Shown here piece by piece: positions 8,668-17,878 of a stretch of 64,000 bases of DNA; within the stretch, counting starts at the first letter, position 1; every line of letters starts with the position of its first letter. Source of the DNA: Heliomicrobium gestii. Its GTDB lineage: Bacteria; Bacillota; Desulfitobacteriia; Heliobacteriales; Heliobacteriaceae. Where the stretch lies: NCBI RefSeq assembly GCF_009877435.1, contig NZ_WXEX01000007.1:143616-207615 (forward strand). The letters are read 5' to 3'. The notes beneath the pieces were generated by a model. The model was given only the letters and a program-made list of their open reading frames with translations, did not search any database and had not been told where the DNA came from. Both the position numbers and the translations under genes were made by a program.

Positions 8668-9019
8668 ATCAGGAATATTGCTACATGATCATGTAGAGCG
8701 TCGTTCCCTTCCATGTATGTTTTTTTATAACACCGTCCCTTGGTGGCTCTCTCTTTTACTTTTTACTGCTCCAAAGGGATAGGCAAAGAACAGATCGCCA
8801 TCATATCGACAATTATTTTCATCCGCTTCCGTCGAGAAACCGGTCGATTCCTTTGTTCCCTGCGGAATTAGTCGGTTTTACTGAGATCGTGCTTCCATTC
8901 ATTTTTATCTTCACGATAAAATTTCATAAAAAGCATCGAAATTAATGTTTTAAAATAGTTAAAATTGATATATAATATACGTAAACTAGAGAGAACAACT
9001 GTAAAGGATGGGAACGTAC
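8668..9019. other. AT-rich intergenic region with a 16-bp palindrome and a -10 box
   Basis: No gene is seen. A perfect palindrome CTACATGATCATGTAG lies at 8681-8696. A TATAAT at 8971-8976 (poor -35 TTTTAA at 8948) is the likely promoter of the gene starting at 9020. Confidence 0.5.
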
Positions 9020-9694
9020 ATGCGTCAAATTAATGAGTTTTCTCCCCATGATAAGGCGTTGTTGCAACTCGACGCGGACTATCAGCGCTATCGCCAGTCT
9101 GTCGAATTTGCCTTTCAATTGGCCCAAGACCTGGTCAACCGCGCCATCGAGCCGGTGATGAACGAACTGAACGCCGTTCATCAATCACTGGAAGAACTGA
9201 AGACGACCATCAAAGAAGAAAGTGAACGCCAAGCCCTGGCCGCCGAAGCCGCTGCAGAGTCTGCCGAAGCGGCCGAAGCGACGATCGAACTGGTCGACGA
9301 AGCGCCCCGCCGCGGCCGCCGCCGCAAAGCGGCCGAACCGGTCGCGGTGAAACCGCCCCGCATCCGCTGGGGCAGCAGCGAAGACGAGATCAAAGCGACG
9401 ATCTTCGAACAACTCCGCCTGCTCGAAGAACGGGGCAAGGAGATCACCGTCACCAACATCAAGGAAGAGGTTCCCAGCATGATGCGCTTCCTCTACGGCA
9501 AGGACGCCATGTTCCAGGGGATCAACGCCCTGATCGAAGAGTACCACCGGAGAAAGAGCGAAGGCGAGTTCTCTGTCGAAACAGCTCCGGTAGCGGACAT
9601 GGAAACCGACGACGCCGTTGTTGCCGAAGGCGATGCCATGCCCGAGATGGTTGAAACGGAAGAACTGGCTGCGGAACAAGGCGCAGCGGAATAA
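9020..9694 (+). CDS. Conserved-looking protein of unknown function with Ala/Glu-rich linkers
   Basis: 224 residues, cytoplasmic, not recognised. Residues ~10-60 look helical (AFQLAQDLVNRAIEPVMNEL). An Ala/Glu-rich stretch follows, then a very basic patch (APRRGRRRKAAE, ~95), a compact helical block (~115-185: DEIKATIFEQLRLLEERGKE, then PSMMRFLYGKDAMFQGINAL), and an acidic tail. The basic patch and alternating charged linkers suggest a nucleic-acid-binding or scaffold protein, but that is speculation. The ATG at 9020 has AAAGGATGGGA in front; the ATG at 9008 would sit inside that Shine-Dalgarno sequence. It is monocistronic. Confidence 0.7.
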   Translation: MRQINEFSPHDKALLQLDADYQRYRQSVEFAFQLAQDLVNRAIEPVMNELNAVHQSLEELKTTIKEESERQALAAEAAAESAEAAEATIELVDEAPRRGRRRKAAEPVAVKPPRIRWGSSEDEIKATIFEQLRLLEERGKEITVTNIKEEVPSMMRFLYGKDAMFQGINALIEEYHRRKSEGEFSVETAPVADMETDDAVVAEGDAMPEMVETEELAAEQGAAE

Positions 9695-9720
9695 GCCACA
9701 GACAAGTACATGAAATCAGT

Positions 9721-9762
9721 GAGGCGGCGCCCAAACCAGTGGTATGGGCGCCGCCTCTTTCA
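9721..9762. terminator. Shared terminator between convergent genes
   Basis: A perfect 13-bp stem (9721-9733 with 9745-9757) is followed by TTTCATTTCC. It lies between the gene ending at 9694 and the minus-strand gene ending at 9772. Confidence 0.8.
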
Positions 9763-9771
9763 TTTCCTCGG

Positions 9772-12700
9772 TTAGATCAGATTCGATTTTTTGAGCAGTC
9801 GGGCTACGATGGCGGACACTTCCGCTCGGGAAATGCTGTCCTTGGGCGCCACCAGGTTGCCACTTCTGCCGGAGACAATGCCGGTCTTTACGCACGTCGC
9901 GATATTATTTTTCGCGAAGGCGGCGATCTCGCCTGCATCGCCGTAGCCTTTCAGCATATCTTCCACTTCCCCGGCCGAGAGTTCCACTTTCATTCCGGTG
10001 ACGGTCATCGCTTTCGCGATCATGGTCATCGCTTGTTCACGGGTCACCTTATCCATCGGGCCGAATTTGCCGTCTCCATAGCCGGAGATGAGTTGATATT
10101 CGACGGCTGTCTTGATTTTGTCGCTGTACCAATCGGATGCGTTGACATCGGTAAAGGGATTATCGCCCACACCGGCCTTTAATCCCAGCGCGTTGACGAT
10201 GATCGTCGTAAACTCAGCGCGGGTGATGTCCCTGTCCGGTTCAAAGTTGTTGTCGCCCACACCGCTAATGATCATTCTTGATCCCATGTCATTCACGGCG
10301 TCTTTTGCCCAGTGGTTGGCCACATCGCGGAAGGCGACGGGATGGGAAATCAGGGAATAGGCGCTGTTGGTTACGCTGCGGATGACGGCATAGGGTTTGC
10401 CGTCGATCACCGTCAGTTTGGTCGGCACGTGCCGCACCGTTCCATCCGGTTCCGTCACGACCCCGGTCGTGACTTTGCTCGGGTCTACGCCCTGCGGGAT
10501 CGCAATGGTTCTTTCGACATAGGCATTGAATTTCGAGACGGAAACGGTTTTGTTGTTATAGGTGCAGGTTACGGAAAACTCCACCGGCGGCGCAACGACG
10601 ATGAAATTCCCTTTTTTCGCCGCATCCTCCACGACCTGAGCAACTTCCTGGGTCGGTTTCGCGATCTCCACATGGATCTTCAGGTCTTTCAGTTCCACCT
10701 CTTGACCGATCTGGGCTCGCACATCATCGATTTTTATCTGTAGCGCCGGCAGTCGATAGCTCGCTTGATCGGCTTTTATCTCCAAGGTCGCCTGCTTCTG
10801 TTCCATCGCCTTGACGATGTCGCCAGTCAGTTCCCCAATCACGGCGTCCGATTTTGCGTTGGCGGTGATGGTGACCGTCGCATTTTTCCCTTCCGCATCC
10901 AGCCTCTGTGTCATTTTCTGAGGATCCACCGATATCGTGGTGATCGTCCGGTTGCCTAGGGTGGATGTGTTCGCCGTTCCCGTATTTTGCGCTGTTCCGT
11001 TGACGAAGACGACAGCTCCGGTCGCAGGCGTTGTCGACGGTGCGCTGGCGCCGCCTCCGCCGCTGGAGGACCGGTGCGGCGTTGCCGTCACCTCATTCGA
11101 AAAAGCGCTGTCTCCACCGGCGTTGGTCGCCTTGACAGCAAAGGTATACAGAGTGTCGTTGATGAGGCAGGTTGCGTCATACTTGTACACAGAATCGGTT
11201 ACGGTATACACCGCGTTGGCAACAGCATCGCCGTTCACATAGACCTTGTAGCCCGTCGCGCCGATGATGCTGTTCCAGACGATCGACGCATAACTGTCCC
11301 CCGAAGCAGACAACTGCAACACAGGCGCTCCAGGCGCCGCGACTTGGGGCGTCGCGCTGAGTTGATTGGAAAAGGCGCTGTCACCCCCGTCGTTGGTGGC
11401 TTTGACGGCGAAGGTATAGGGCACGCCATTGGTGAGGTTCGTGGCGACGTACTGGTAAACCGAATCGACGACAGAATAGACGGCACCGGCAACAGAATCG
11501 CCATTCATGAACACCTTATATCCGGCTGCATCCTGAACGGGACTCCAGGTGATACCGACGAGCCCGTCTCCCGGTGTGGCCGATAAAAGGGTGGGCGCAG
11601 ACGGCACCGTTACCGTTGAAATATTGAGGGTGATGGGGACGCTTCCCGAAAGTCCGACTTCGTTCGTAGCCGCCATGGTGATGTTCCGGACCGGAGCGGG
11701 CGTATTGGAATCGTTATGGTACGTGACCATCTGGGCGACTTTTTGCACCACTTCATAGTTGATGTTGCCGCTGAACAGACGGACACTGGTTATGTACAAG
11801 CTCGCGCCCAGACCATGCCCGCCCGAGTTGTCATAGGAACCGCAGACAAAACGGAACTGATAGGTGCCATCAGACGCAAGGGTTCCCGTCGATGTGGTCC
11901 AACTCTGGCGAAGGCCGCGACCATACATCAATTCCGTCGTCTCAGTGACATGTCCGTTTCCGTCCAGCTTCTCAATGAATCCATAGACTTCGTAGTCATC
12001 GCCGCCGTTCTCGGCTTTCCAATCAAAGGCGATCGTGTCGCCGGCTTTTGCAGAGAAGGGAGCGCTGATCGCCTCGGGTCCGAAAACGGAATCATAGGGG
12101 GTGCCACCATTATCCTGAACCGTTCCGGAAAACCACATGCGCAATACTTTTTTTCCGATCGTGCTATCGTACATGACTTGCTTGTTGTAGGTTCCGGGAT
12201 AGGCCATGGGCATTTCGATTCCTTCGTACCCCTGGGAACCTGCTGTATTATAATTGCGGTCTGTCGTAAATGAATAGGAATTATTTTGCCCGGTGATCAC
12301 GTATGGACCTGAGCCTGACTTGCTGACCGGATGCCCTTGCGTTTTGCTGGCCAAGGGGCCTAAGGTCACTTGGTTCAGGTTGACCGTCCACCCGGGGATC
12401 ACATTCCCGGTAACATTGGAGAGAAAATCACCATTTTCCAAGGGCGTGGAAAAATCGATCTGCAGCGGCTTTCCATTCTGTCCGTTGTTCACGCTGTTGA
12501 TCGAGCCCACCTGAACTGCCTGCGCGCCATCGCCTAAAAAGACGGCGCCGGCCACAATGGACACATCGCCGTTTCCGGTAGCAGGCGACAAGGATTCCGG
12601 TACCGATAAGGTTTCGTCGGAAGTGGCGCTGGCAATCGTGTATACCAATGAACCGTTTGAAAAGGACCCGGAATTGCTGATCGCTGCATTTTCACTGACT

Positions 12701-12855
12701 TTGATGGCTGCTTGTCTCGCCGCATAGGCGATGGGCGACGTTACGCCGGTAATGCTGATGGATCCATCTGAAGCTGCGACTGGCAGCGGAAGGATCATGG
12801 CGCACAACATAAGCAAGGTCAGGATCACAGAAATCATCTTTTTCCTGTATTGCAT
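9772..12855 (-). CDS. Exported surface protein with two FN3 domains and three SLH domains
   Basis: 1027 residues. A signal peptide (basic start, long hydrophobic core, cut near VAASDG) is followed by a ~380-residue Gly/Ser/Asn/Tyr-rich region without a recognised domain. Two fibronectin type III repeats follow at about 412-503 and 505-595; they are near copies (GYKVFMNGD and GYKVYVNGD; YTFAVKATNDGGDSAFSNQL and YTFAVKATNAGGDSAFSNEV). Next come an unassigned S-layer-type region and three S-layer homology repeats (~842-898, ~900-955, ~965-1027; for example FRDVANHWAKDAVNDM and ITRAEFTTIIVNALGL). SLH repeats anchor proteins to pyruvylated cell-wall polymer. The ATG at 12855 has AAAGGTG upstream; a GTG at 12864 is an alternative. 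Confidence 0.92.
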   Translation of the reverse strand: MQYRKKMISVILTLLMLCAMILPLPVAASDGSISITGVTSPIAYAARQAAIKVSENAAISNSGSFSNGSLVYTIASATSDETLSVPESLSPATGNGDVSIVAGAVFLGDGAQAVQVGSINSVNNGQNGKPLQIDFSTPLENGDFLSNVTGNVIPGWTVNLNQVTLGPLASKTQGHPVSKSGSGPYVITGQNNSYSFTTDRNYNTAGSQGYEGIEMPMAYPGTYNKQVMYDSTIGKKVLRMWFSGTVQDNGGTPYDSVFGPEAISAPFSAKAGDTIAFDWKAENGGDDYEVYGFIEKLDGNGHVTETTELMYGRGLRQSWTTSTGTLASDGTYQFRFVCGSYDNSGGHGLGASLYITSVRLFSGNINYEVVQKVAQMVTYHNDSNTPAPVRNITMAATNEVGLSGSVPITLNISTVTVPSAPTLLSATPGDGLVGITWSPVQDAAGYKVFMNGDSVAGAVYSVVDSVYQYVATNLTNGVPYTFAVKATNDGGDSAFSNQLSATPQVAAPGAPVLQLSASGDSYASIVWNSIIGATGYKVYVNGDAVANAVYTVTDSVYKYDATCLINDTLYTFAVKATNAGGDSAFSNEVTATPHRSSSGGGGASAPSTTPATGAVVFVNGTAQNTGTANTSTLGNRTITTISVDPQKMTQRLDAEGKNATVTITANAKSDAVIGELTGDIVKAMEQKQATLEIKADQASYRLPALQIKIDDVRAQIGQEVELKDLKIHVEIAKPTQEVAQVVEDAAKKGNFIVVAPPVEFSVTCTYNNKTVSVSKFNAYVERTIAIPQGVDPSKVTTGVVTEPDGTVRHVPTKLTVIDGKPYAVIRSVTNSAYSLISHPVAFRDVANHWAKDAVNDMGSRMIISGVGDNNFEPDRDITRAEFTTIIVNALGLKAGVGDNPFTDVNASDWYSDKIKTAVEYQLISGYGDGKFGPMDKVTREQAMTMIAKAMTVTGMKVELSAGEVEDMLKGYGDAGEIAAFAKNNIATCVKTGIVSGRSGNLVAPKDSISRAEVSAIVARLLKKSNLI

Positions 12856-13562
12856 TCGATTCACCTTTCTTTACTGCGTCGACTTGTGCTGCAGTTGCCG
12901 ATTCACTTTTTCGACTTTCTCTTATGTCGTATGAAGATTACTAAAGCACAAATAAAAGCAACATATGTTTCTTTACGGCAAAGCCAAGCGTGATTATACC
13001 ATTTGTTGTTTAGGTTATTTTTCACATATTACATCAATAATTCCCACATCCCCCTCTCAAAGACGCCGATTGTCTTTTCTTTGGTTTTACATCCTTTTTG
13101 CGTACTGGACTAGGCTATCAAAATAGGATCACAAACCGAGTAAAATTACCAGAACGATTGATAAACTACTTATGTGTTTCTTCCCCTTTTTTCCCTCCTC
13201 ATCATTTCATCATTTGTTCTACATGAATATATTGCCAAACTATCTACTCATTCTACTTCAGGCCAATAGAATCCTCTAATTCTTTTACCAATTTTACTTG
13301 CATTATATTGTATATCCTTTTTTATTCTTCAACTGAGAATAAATGTTTAATAAGGTGAACGGATACTTATTAATTGTTACAGCTTATCCAATGTCAAGTA
13401 GGATACACCCCCGCGTACACGAGGAGCCTACTAGGAAAACCTAATAATTACGCGATTCTCTCGAAAAAATCCCCTTTCAGGTATCGGGGCGCCCCACCAA
13501 GCCTGTACTTTTTTGTTTTTCCCCAAAATCTATTCGATAAACGAATATGCCCCTCCATTTTT
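12856..13562. other. AT-rich intergenic region, about 700 bases
   Basis: I see no convincing gene. Open frames here have no ribosome binding sites and low-complexity translations. The region should hold the promoter of the surface-protein gene, but I could not pick one -35/-10 pair with confidence. Confidence 0.5.
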
Positions 13563-13600
13563 CACAAACAAAAACCATCGAGCGATACCTCGTCGATGGT
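13563..13600 (-). terminator. Terminator of spoVR
   Basis: An ACCATCGA stem (13574-13581 with 13593-13600) is followed on the minus strand by TTTTTGTTTG, 31 bases past the spoVR stop. Confidence 0.8.
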
Positions 13601-13630
13601 AACCACAATGACTCTTTTCATCAACTACAT

Positions 13631-15184
13631 CTACAGATACTTCCGCTGCACCTTCTCCCCGTTATAACTAAACTGAATCTTCTTCCCATCCACCACCGTT
13701 TCGATATACGCCGTCCGCCCCCACAGCGTAAACAAATGGGGCAGCGTCTTCTCCAGGTAGGGAATGTCCAGTTCGACCCCTTCGTAGGCGTGCCGGACCA
13801 GCAGTTCGCCGGCGCGGTTGTAGTCGCCATCTTCCACAAACAACGTGGGCAGGCCGCCGTTGGTCATGCGGTTGACCATCTCGTCGCGGATGACTTCCCA
13901 GTTCTTTTCGATGATCTGCCACTGATTGCCCACCCGTTTGTACAGGTACAGATCGGCCGAGTCGACCAGTTCCTTCGTCAGGTAGTTGCGGATGAAGGAC
14001 TGATCGGTGTCCACTTCCCGCACCTCGAAGATCATGTCCCGGCCATAGCGCTGCTCGATGTCTTCAAAGATCTTCAGCCCCAAGAAGTACGGGTTGATGG
14101 AACTGCGCGACGGCTGTGTGACCTGGGCGTGCATCTTGGCGAACTCCCAGGCGTCATCCTCCTCCATGTCCATCTCCCGCATGATCCGCATGTGCCAGTA
14201 GGTCGCCCAGCCCTCGTTCATGATCTTCGTGCGCATCTGGGGCCAAAAATAGAGCATCTCCTCACGGAGGATGGTCAAAATGTCCCGCTGCCAGTCATCG
14301 AGGAAGCGACCATACTCCATGATGAACAGGAGCAGATCCTTTTCCGGTCGCGCGGGGATCTTCCGCTCCTCCTCGCTGCGTCGCTCCTCTTCGCTCGTCT
14401 TTTTTCCTGTCGCAGGCGAAGCTGGCGATGCCATCGCCCCCTTGCTCGCCGGAGCGACTTTGCCGGCGCTGCCAGAACTGCCGCTTGCGCCGCTAGTGGC
14501 GCTGCCGGCGTTGCTGCCAACCCCTCCTCCGGCGCCGCTCATCCCGCTGCTACCCGCCGTTCCGCTTCCCAAGCCGCCCCCTCCGGCGAGCCGTTGATCC
14601 AGTGCAAAGAGATCCTCAAAGGGACTGTCCGGCTGCACCTTCGGTTCTTTGGGCAGGGCATCCTTGATCGTGTGGATGTGGGGATCGATGTGCTCTTGAA
14701 CCGCCATGGCGGCGTCGAGGAAGGTCTCCACCTTTTCGCGGCCATAGCGGATCTCATACTCACGGATGCGTTCCGCCGACGAGGCCATCGATTCGACCAT
14801 CAGGCGGGACGTTCCCCCAAAGGCGGCGTTGTTTTTGAAAAAATCGCAGTGGGCCAGCACATGGGCGGCGACAAGTTCGTTCTGAATCGGCGTGTTGCCC
14901 TCCAGCAAAAAGGCGTAGCAGGGCGACGAGTTGATCACCAGTTCGTAAATGCGTGACAGGTTGTAGTCATAAGACATCTTCAGGCGATGAAAGCTCTTGC
15001 CGAACGACCAGTGGCTGAAGCGCGTCGGCATCCCATAGGCGCCGAATGTATAGAGCACATCGGCCGGCACCACCTCAAAACGCATATCGTAAAAGTCGAG
15101 GCCAAAATTCTTGGCGATCGCAATCAACTGGGGAATCGACCGGTTCAGGCGGTCCAATTCCGCTGTGATCTGCCCCTGTTCCAC
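13631..15184 (-). CDS. spoVR: SpoVR family protein (stage V sporulation protein R)
   Basis: 517 residues, cytoplasmic. SpoVR is linked to spore cortex formation in Bacillus and is widespread with prkA and yhbH. Conserved features are the start LNRSIPQLIAIAKNFGLDFYDMRFEVVP, TRFSHWSFGKSFHRLKMSYDYNLSRIYELVINS, the His/Asn-rich AAHVLAHCDFFKNNAAF, and NEGWATYWHMRIMREM with PYFLGLKIFEDIEQRYGRD. It is longer than the ~470-residue norm because of a Gly/Ser/Ala-rich insert around residues 200-270. The start is GTG, with GGAAGGAGG nine bases upstream. The usual partners yhbH and prkA lie 22 kb away in this window. Confidence 0.95.
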   Translation of the reverse strand: MEQGQITAELDRLNRSIPQLIAIAKNFGLDFYDMRFEVVPADVLYTFGAYGMPTRFSHWSFGKSFHRLKMSYDYNLSRIYELVINSSPCYAFLLEGNTPIQNELVAAHVLAHCDFFKNNAAFGGTSRLMVESMASSAERIREYEIRYGREKVETFLDAAMAVQEHIDPHIHTIKDALPKEPKVQPDSPFEDLFALDQRLAGGGGLGSGTAGSSGMSGAGGGVGSNAGSATSGASGSSGSAGKVAPASKGAMASPASPATGKKTSEEERRSEEERKIPARPEKDLLLFIMEYGRFLDDWQRDILTILREEMLYFWPQMRTKIMNEGWATYWHMRIMREMDMEEDDAWEFAKMHAQVTQPSRSSINPYFLGLKIFEDIEQRYGRDMIFEVREVDTDQSFIRNYLTKELVDSADLYLYKRVGNQWQIIEKNWEVIRDEMVNRMTNGGLPTLFVEDGDYNRAGELLVRHAYEGVELDIPYLEKTLPHLFTLWGRTAYIETVVDGKKIQFSYNGEKVQRKYL

Positions 15185-15249
15185 CGGCAGTCCTCCCTTC
15201 CCTACTATCTTCTCAACAGTCTATGGGGGGAGGCCGCTTTTTTTTCCAG

Positions 15250-15283
15250 CAAAAAAATAAACCGCCACAGACATCTGCAGCGG
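15250..15283 (-). terminator. Terminator between the 119-codon gene and spoVR
   Basis: On the minus strand a 9-bp stem (15283-15275 with 15270-15262, two G-U pairs) is followed by TTTATTTTTTT. It would separate the upstream gene from spoVR. Confidence 0.75.
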
Positions 15284-15308
15284 CTGGATCGTTCGGCGAC
15301 TCCTCGAG

Positions 15309-15668
15309 TCAATGGAGGATCGGCGGCCCGCCTCCAGCGCCGGTTTGCCGGAAATGCTCCACGCCGCGGGCGATGGCGGCGTCGACGATCTCGCTGAGGC
15401 GAATCTGGCTGTCTTCAAAGGGAAACCGGCCCAGCGCCTGGCTAAAAATATCCTGCCAGGTCTCCGTGAATATCTCGGCCATCACCTCGGGCGTGATCGC
15501 GTCGACGGAGTTGACGAAAGACTGGTGGCGCAGGTAGAAGATGCGCGTCCAACCGGCCAGGTAGTCGGCCATTTCCGTGCTCTCCGCCAGGGGCAAGGCG
15601 CCGGGAAGCAGGGGATGTCCCTGCACCTCACGGGGAATGGTGGGATGGGTGTACGGTTGCGATTTCAC
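15309..15668 (-). CDS. Hypothetical protein, 119 residues
   Basis: GTG start at 15668 preceded by GAGGTGATCCC. The protein is cytoplasmic and mostly helical in appearance (EMADYLAGWTRIFYLRHQSF, then VMAEIFTETWQDIFSQALGRF), and ends in a Gly/Pro-rich tail. No known domain is recognised. It lies upstream of spoVR on the same strand, but a terminator-like hairpin separates them, so any functional link is uncertain. Confidence 0.65.
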   Translation of the reverse strand: MKSQPYTHPTIPREVQGHPLLPGALPLAESTEMADYLAGWTRIFYLRHQSFVNSVDAITPEVMAEIFTETWQDIFSQALGRFPFEDSQIRLSEIVDAAIARGVEHFRQTGAGGGPPILH

Positions 15669-15779
15669 GGGATCACCTCATGCACAAGCGATCGGCTCAC
15701 CCTAGCTGTTCCCCGGAATCGCGTCGCTATACCTCCACCGGAGAGGGCTCGGCAACTGAACCCTCTCTTCGCCGAGGGT

Positions 15780-16688
15780 TCATCCCAACCACTCCACGCG
15801 GTTGCGTCCGCATTTCTTCGCCTCATAGAGGGCCTTATCGGCCCGGTCGATCAGCGTCTGGGAGGTCTCGTTGATTCGGCTGCATTGGGAGATGCCGAAG
15901 CTCGAGGTGACGCTGAGCGTCTTGCCGTCAGCGACGAAAAAGGGCTCATTGGCCACCGTCTCACGCATTTTTTCAGCCAGGGCAAAGGCGCCCTTCAGAT
16001 CCGTCTCAGCGGCGATGATGGCGAACTCCTCGCCTCCGAAGCGGCAAACCGTGTCGGTGGCCCGCACGTTCAACTTGAGGCGCCCGGCCATGGTGATCAG
16101 GACCTTGTCGCCGACGAGGTGGCCGTAGTTGTCGTTGATCCGCTTAAAATGGTCGATGTCCAGCATGATCAAGGTCAGGATGCTGCCATAGCGGTCCACC
16201 CGGGCCAACTCTTCGGCCATCTTTTGGTCAAAGTAGCGCCGGTTGTACAAGCCGGTGAGCGGATCGCGCAATGATCCGGCCCGGAGGATCCCTTCACGCC
16301 GCTTCAAGCTGTCGATGGACGTCTTGTGGCGCAGGGCCACCTCCACCCGCAAGACCAGTTCCTCATGATCGATCGGTTTTTGAATGTAGTCGGATCCCCC
16401 CGCCTTCAGGCACTCCAGCCGGTCATGTTTGGCATCGCTGGAGGAGGCGAAGATGACGGGGATGTCGTAGTCTTCCACGGCTTCCTTGAGCCGGCGGACC
16501 ATGTCCAGTCCGGACATCCGCGGCAACACGATATCGGAAATGATCACATCGGGCTGAAAGGTCTTCACCATGGTCAGGGCGTCAATTCCATCGCGGGCGA
16601 TCCCCACCTGGTACCCGCGGCGGGACAGCAGATCGAGCAGTATGCGACCTTCCAGGGACGAATCGTTGACGATCATAACTCTTGACAC
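15780..16688 (-). CDS. Receiver-GGDEF response regulator (diguanylate cyclase)
   Basis: 302 residues. The receiver (~1-120) has acidic NDSS near the start, phosphoacceptor Asp in PDVIISDIVLPRMSG, and the QKP lysine. The GGDEF domain (~140-300) has DPLTGLYNRRYFDQ, LDIDHFKRINDNYGH and an intact GGEEF active site, so it should make c-di-GMP from GTP when phosphorylated. I chose the GTG at 16688 because GAGAGGTGA precedes it and the receiver starts immediately; the frame is open to 16715. A structured leader with a strong promoter precedes it. The partner kinase is unknown. Confidence 0.93.
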   Translation of the reverse strand: MSRVMIVNDSSLEGRILLDLLSRRGYQVGIARDGIDALTMVKTFQPDVIISDIVLPRMSGLDMVRRLKEAVEDYDIPVIFASSSDAKHDRLECLKAGGSDYIQKPIDHEELVLRVEVALRHKTSIDSLKRREGILRAGSLRDPLTGLYNRRYFDQKMAEELARVDRYGSILTLIMLDIDHFKRINDNYGHLVGDKVLITMAGRLKLNVRATDTVCRFGGEEFAIIAAETDLKGAFALAEKMRETVANEPFFVADGKTLSVTSSFGISQCSRINETSQTLIDRADKALYEAKKCGRNRVEWLG

Positions 16689-16811
16689 GCGGCTCACCTC
16701 TCGAGGGTATGTCACAATGAAAACATTCTCGTTGTCTGTTGAAATCCCTGCTATTTTTCCTGTCTAGTTCCAAAACCCCATCCGCCTAAAACCACGTCAC
16801 GAACAGCGCAA

Positions 16812-16965
16812 CGAAATGAAAGGGGTCTGCATACATCGCAGACCCCTCTTCGCCGGCCAGGCAGGCCGACCTTATGGTGAGGACCAGCCAACCGATCCGC
16901 CGTCCTCCTTAGCCCCTCTCACCTGTATCGGAGAGTGACTATGCAGCTTCTTGGCTGCTCCTCTT
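16812..16965 (-). ncRNA. Putative structured leader or small RNA upstream of the GGDEF gene
   Basis: On the minus strand, downstream of a strong promoter, at least five hairpins follow in ~150 bases: GCAGC/GCTGC, CTCTC/GAGAG, GAGGAC/GTCCTC, GTCGGCC/GGCCGGC and finally AGGGGTCTGC/GCAGACCCCT (16821-16847) followed by TTTCATTTCG. The last looks like a terminator. I compared the sequence by eye with c-di-GMP-I and -II, guanidine, SAM, cobalamin and other riboswitch consensuses and found no match. It could be an unrecognised riboswitch/attenuator or a free-standing small RNA. Confidence 0.45.
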
Positions 16966-16971
16966 GGCTAT

Positions 16972-17000
16972 ATAATACACCCGGGAAAACCCGATGTCAA
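16972..17000 (-). promoter_or_regulatory. Strong sigma-A promoter driving the structured leader
   Basis: On the minus strand a perfect TTGACA (16995-17000) and TATTAT (16972-16977) are 17 bases apart. The -35 overlaps the stop codon of the upstream ATPase gene. Confidence 0.7.
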
Positions 17001-17821
17001 CACCCTTTGCACGAACTTTCCCAAATGTTTATCGCCATCTCAAAGACAAGGGGGTGGTGGTACTCTTCCAGCCTGCCCGCCCGGGCAAAGTCGATCAGTG
17101 TGGACGACCAGGGAAAGCAGGCGATGACACCGTCCCCTTCCGCCCAAGGGGCGTCGCCGTCTGAAAGGGCGATCAGGGTTTCACAGTGGGGGCATTCGAT
17201 CTCCCCCCCGTTTTCCACCACCCCGACGATGGTCGCCCCTTTTTCCTGTAACCAGGCCGCCGTCCGCCGGACCACATGCCGGTCCAGGTCGCGGAGCGAT
17301 GTGACCAGCACCGCGCCGGTGAATCGGTTTCTCAACGGCGCCGGTCGGTTCGTCGCGCCGGCACTGGCGGTAGCGGTAACGGGGCGCTGGCGATAGGGAT
17401 GGCCGGAGGATGCTGCAAAGGCGTCCATCACCGCCTCTTGGGCCTCGCCTATACCGGACGGTGTGTCGATGAGCAGCACGTCCCGCTCCCCTAACGCCGG
17501 GCAGTGGATCCATTCATCGATGATCGCGCGCCGGCGCTCCGGTGAAGCGGCAAGCAAAGACATCCCCTCATCTGGAAGCAGTCCCGCCGACAATACGGCG
17601 ATGCCCCGCCGCGTCACAGCGGGGATCCAACGTCCTTCCTCCAAGCGCAACGGTTCTTTCAGTCCGAAGAGCGCCGGAATCGCCGGGCCGACCAAATCGG
17701 CGTCGACCACCCCGACCGACAGCCCGGCCTTGGCCAACCCGGCGGCCAGGAGCGCCGTCACCGTCGATTTGCCTGTCCCGCCCTTCCCGCTCATCACAGC
17801 GATGACAACCTCACAAGCCAT
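16997..17821 (-). CDS. Mrp/NBP35-like P-loop ATPase, possible Fe-S carrier
   Basis: 274 residues. It has the deviant Walker A motif of the MinD/Mrp/ParA class (MSGKGGTGKSTV), VGVVDADLVGPAIPALFGL, and a Walker B-like LLIDTPSGIGE. Near residue 207 an ECPHCETLI motif resembles the CxxC of Mrp proteins, which carry Fe-S clusters. A Pro/Arg/Ala-rich stretch around 145-165 is unusual. The ATG at 17821 is chosen because GAGAGGAAAG lies just upstream; the ATG at 17842 would read through that site. It is third in an operon after the Gly/Cys-tail membrane protein and the radical SAM enzyme, which suggests a role in cluster or metal handling for that system. Confidence 0.85.
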   Translation of the reverse strand: MACEVVIAVMSGKGGTGKSTVTALLAAGLAKAGLSVGVVDADLVGPAIPALFGLKEPLRLEEGRWIPAVTRRGIAVLSAGLLPDEGMSLLAASPERRRAIIDEWIHCPALGERDVLLIDTPSGIGEAQEAVMDAFAASSGHPYRQRPVTATASAGATNRPAPLRNRFTGAVLVTSLRDLDRHVVRRTAAWLQEKGATIVGVVENGGEIECPHCETLIALSDGDAPWAEGDGVIACFPWSSTLIDFARAGRLEEYHHPLVFEMAINIWESSCKGC

Positions 17822-17878
17822 GGCGATCTTTCCTCTCTTCATTCCCTATCCGGTTCATCGGCGATTTTCCTCCCTATA

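Noticed and set aside
13374..13667. 97-codon plus-strand frame in the AT-rich gap
   Set aside because: No ribosome binding site, unnatural composition, and it runs into the spoVR terminator and antisense spoVR.
16812..16965. c-di-GMP riboswitch (GEMM) before the GGDEF gene
   Set aside because: The conserved GCACAGGGCAAACC and related blocks of class I, and the class II core, are absent.
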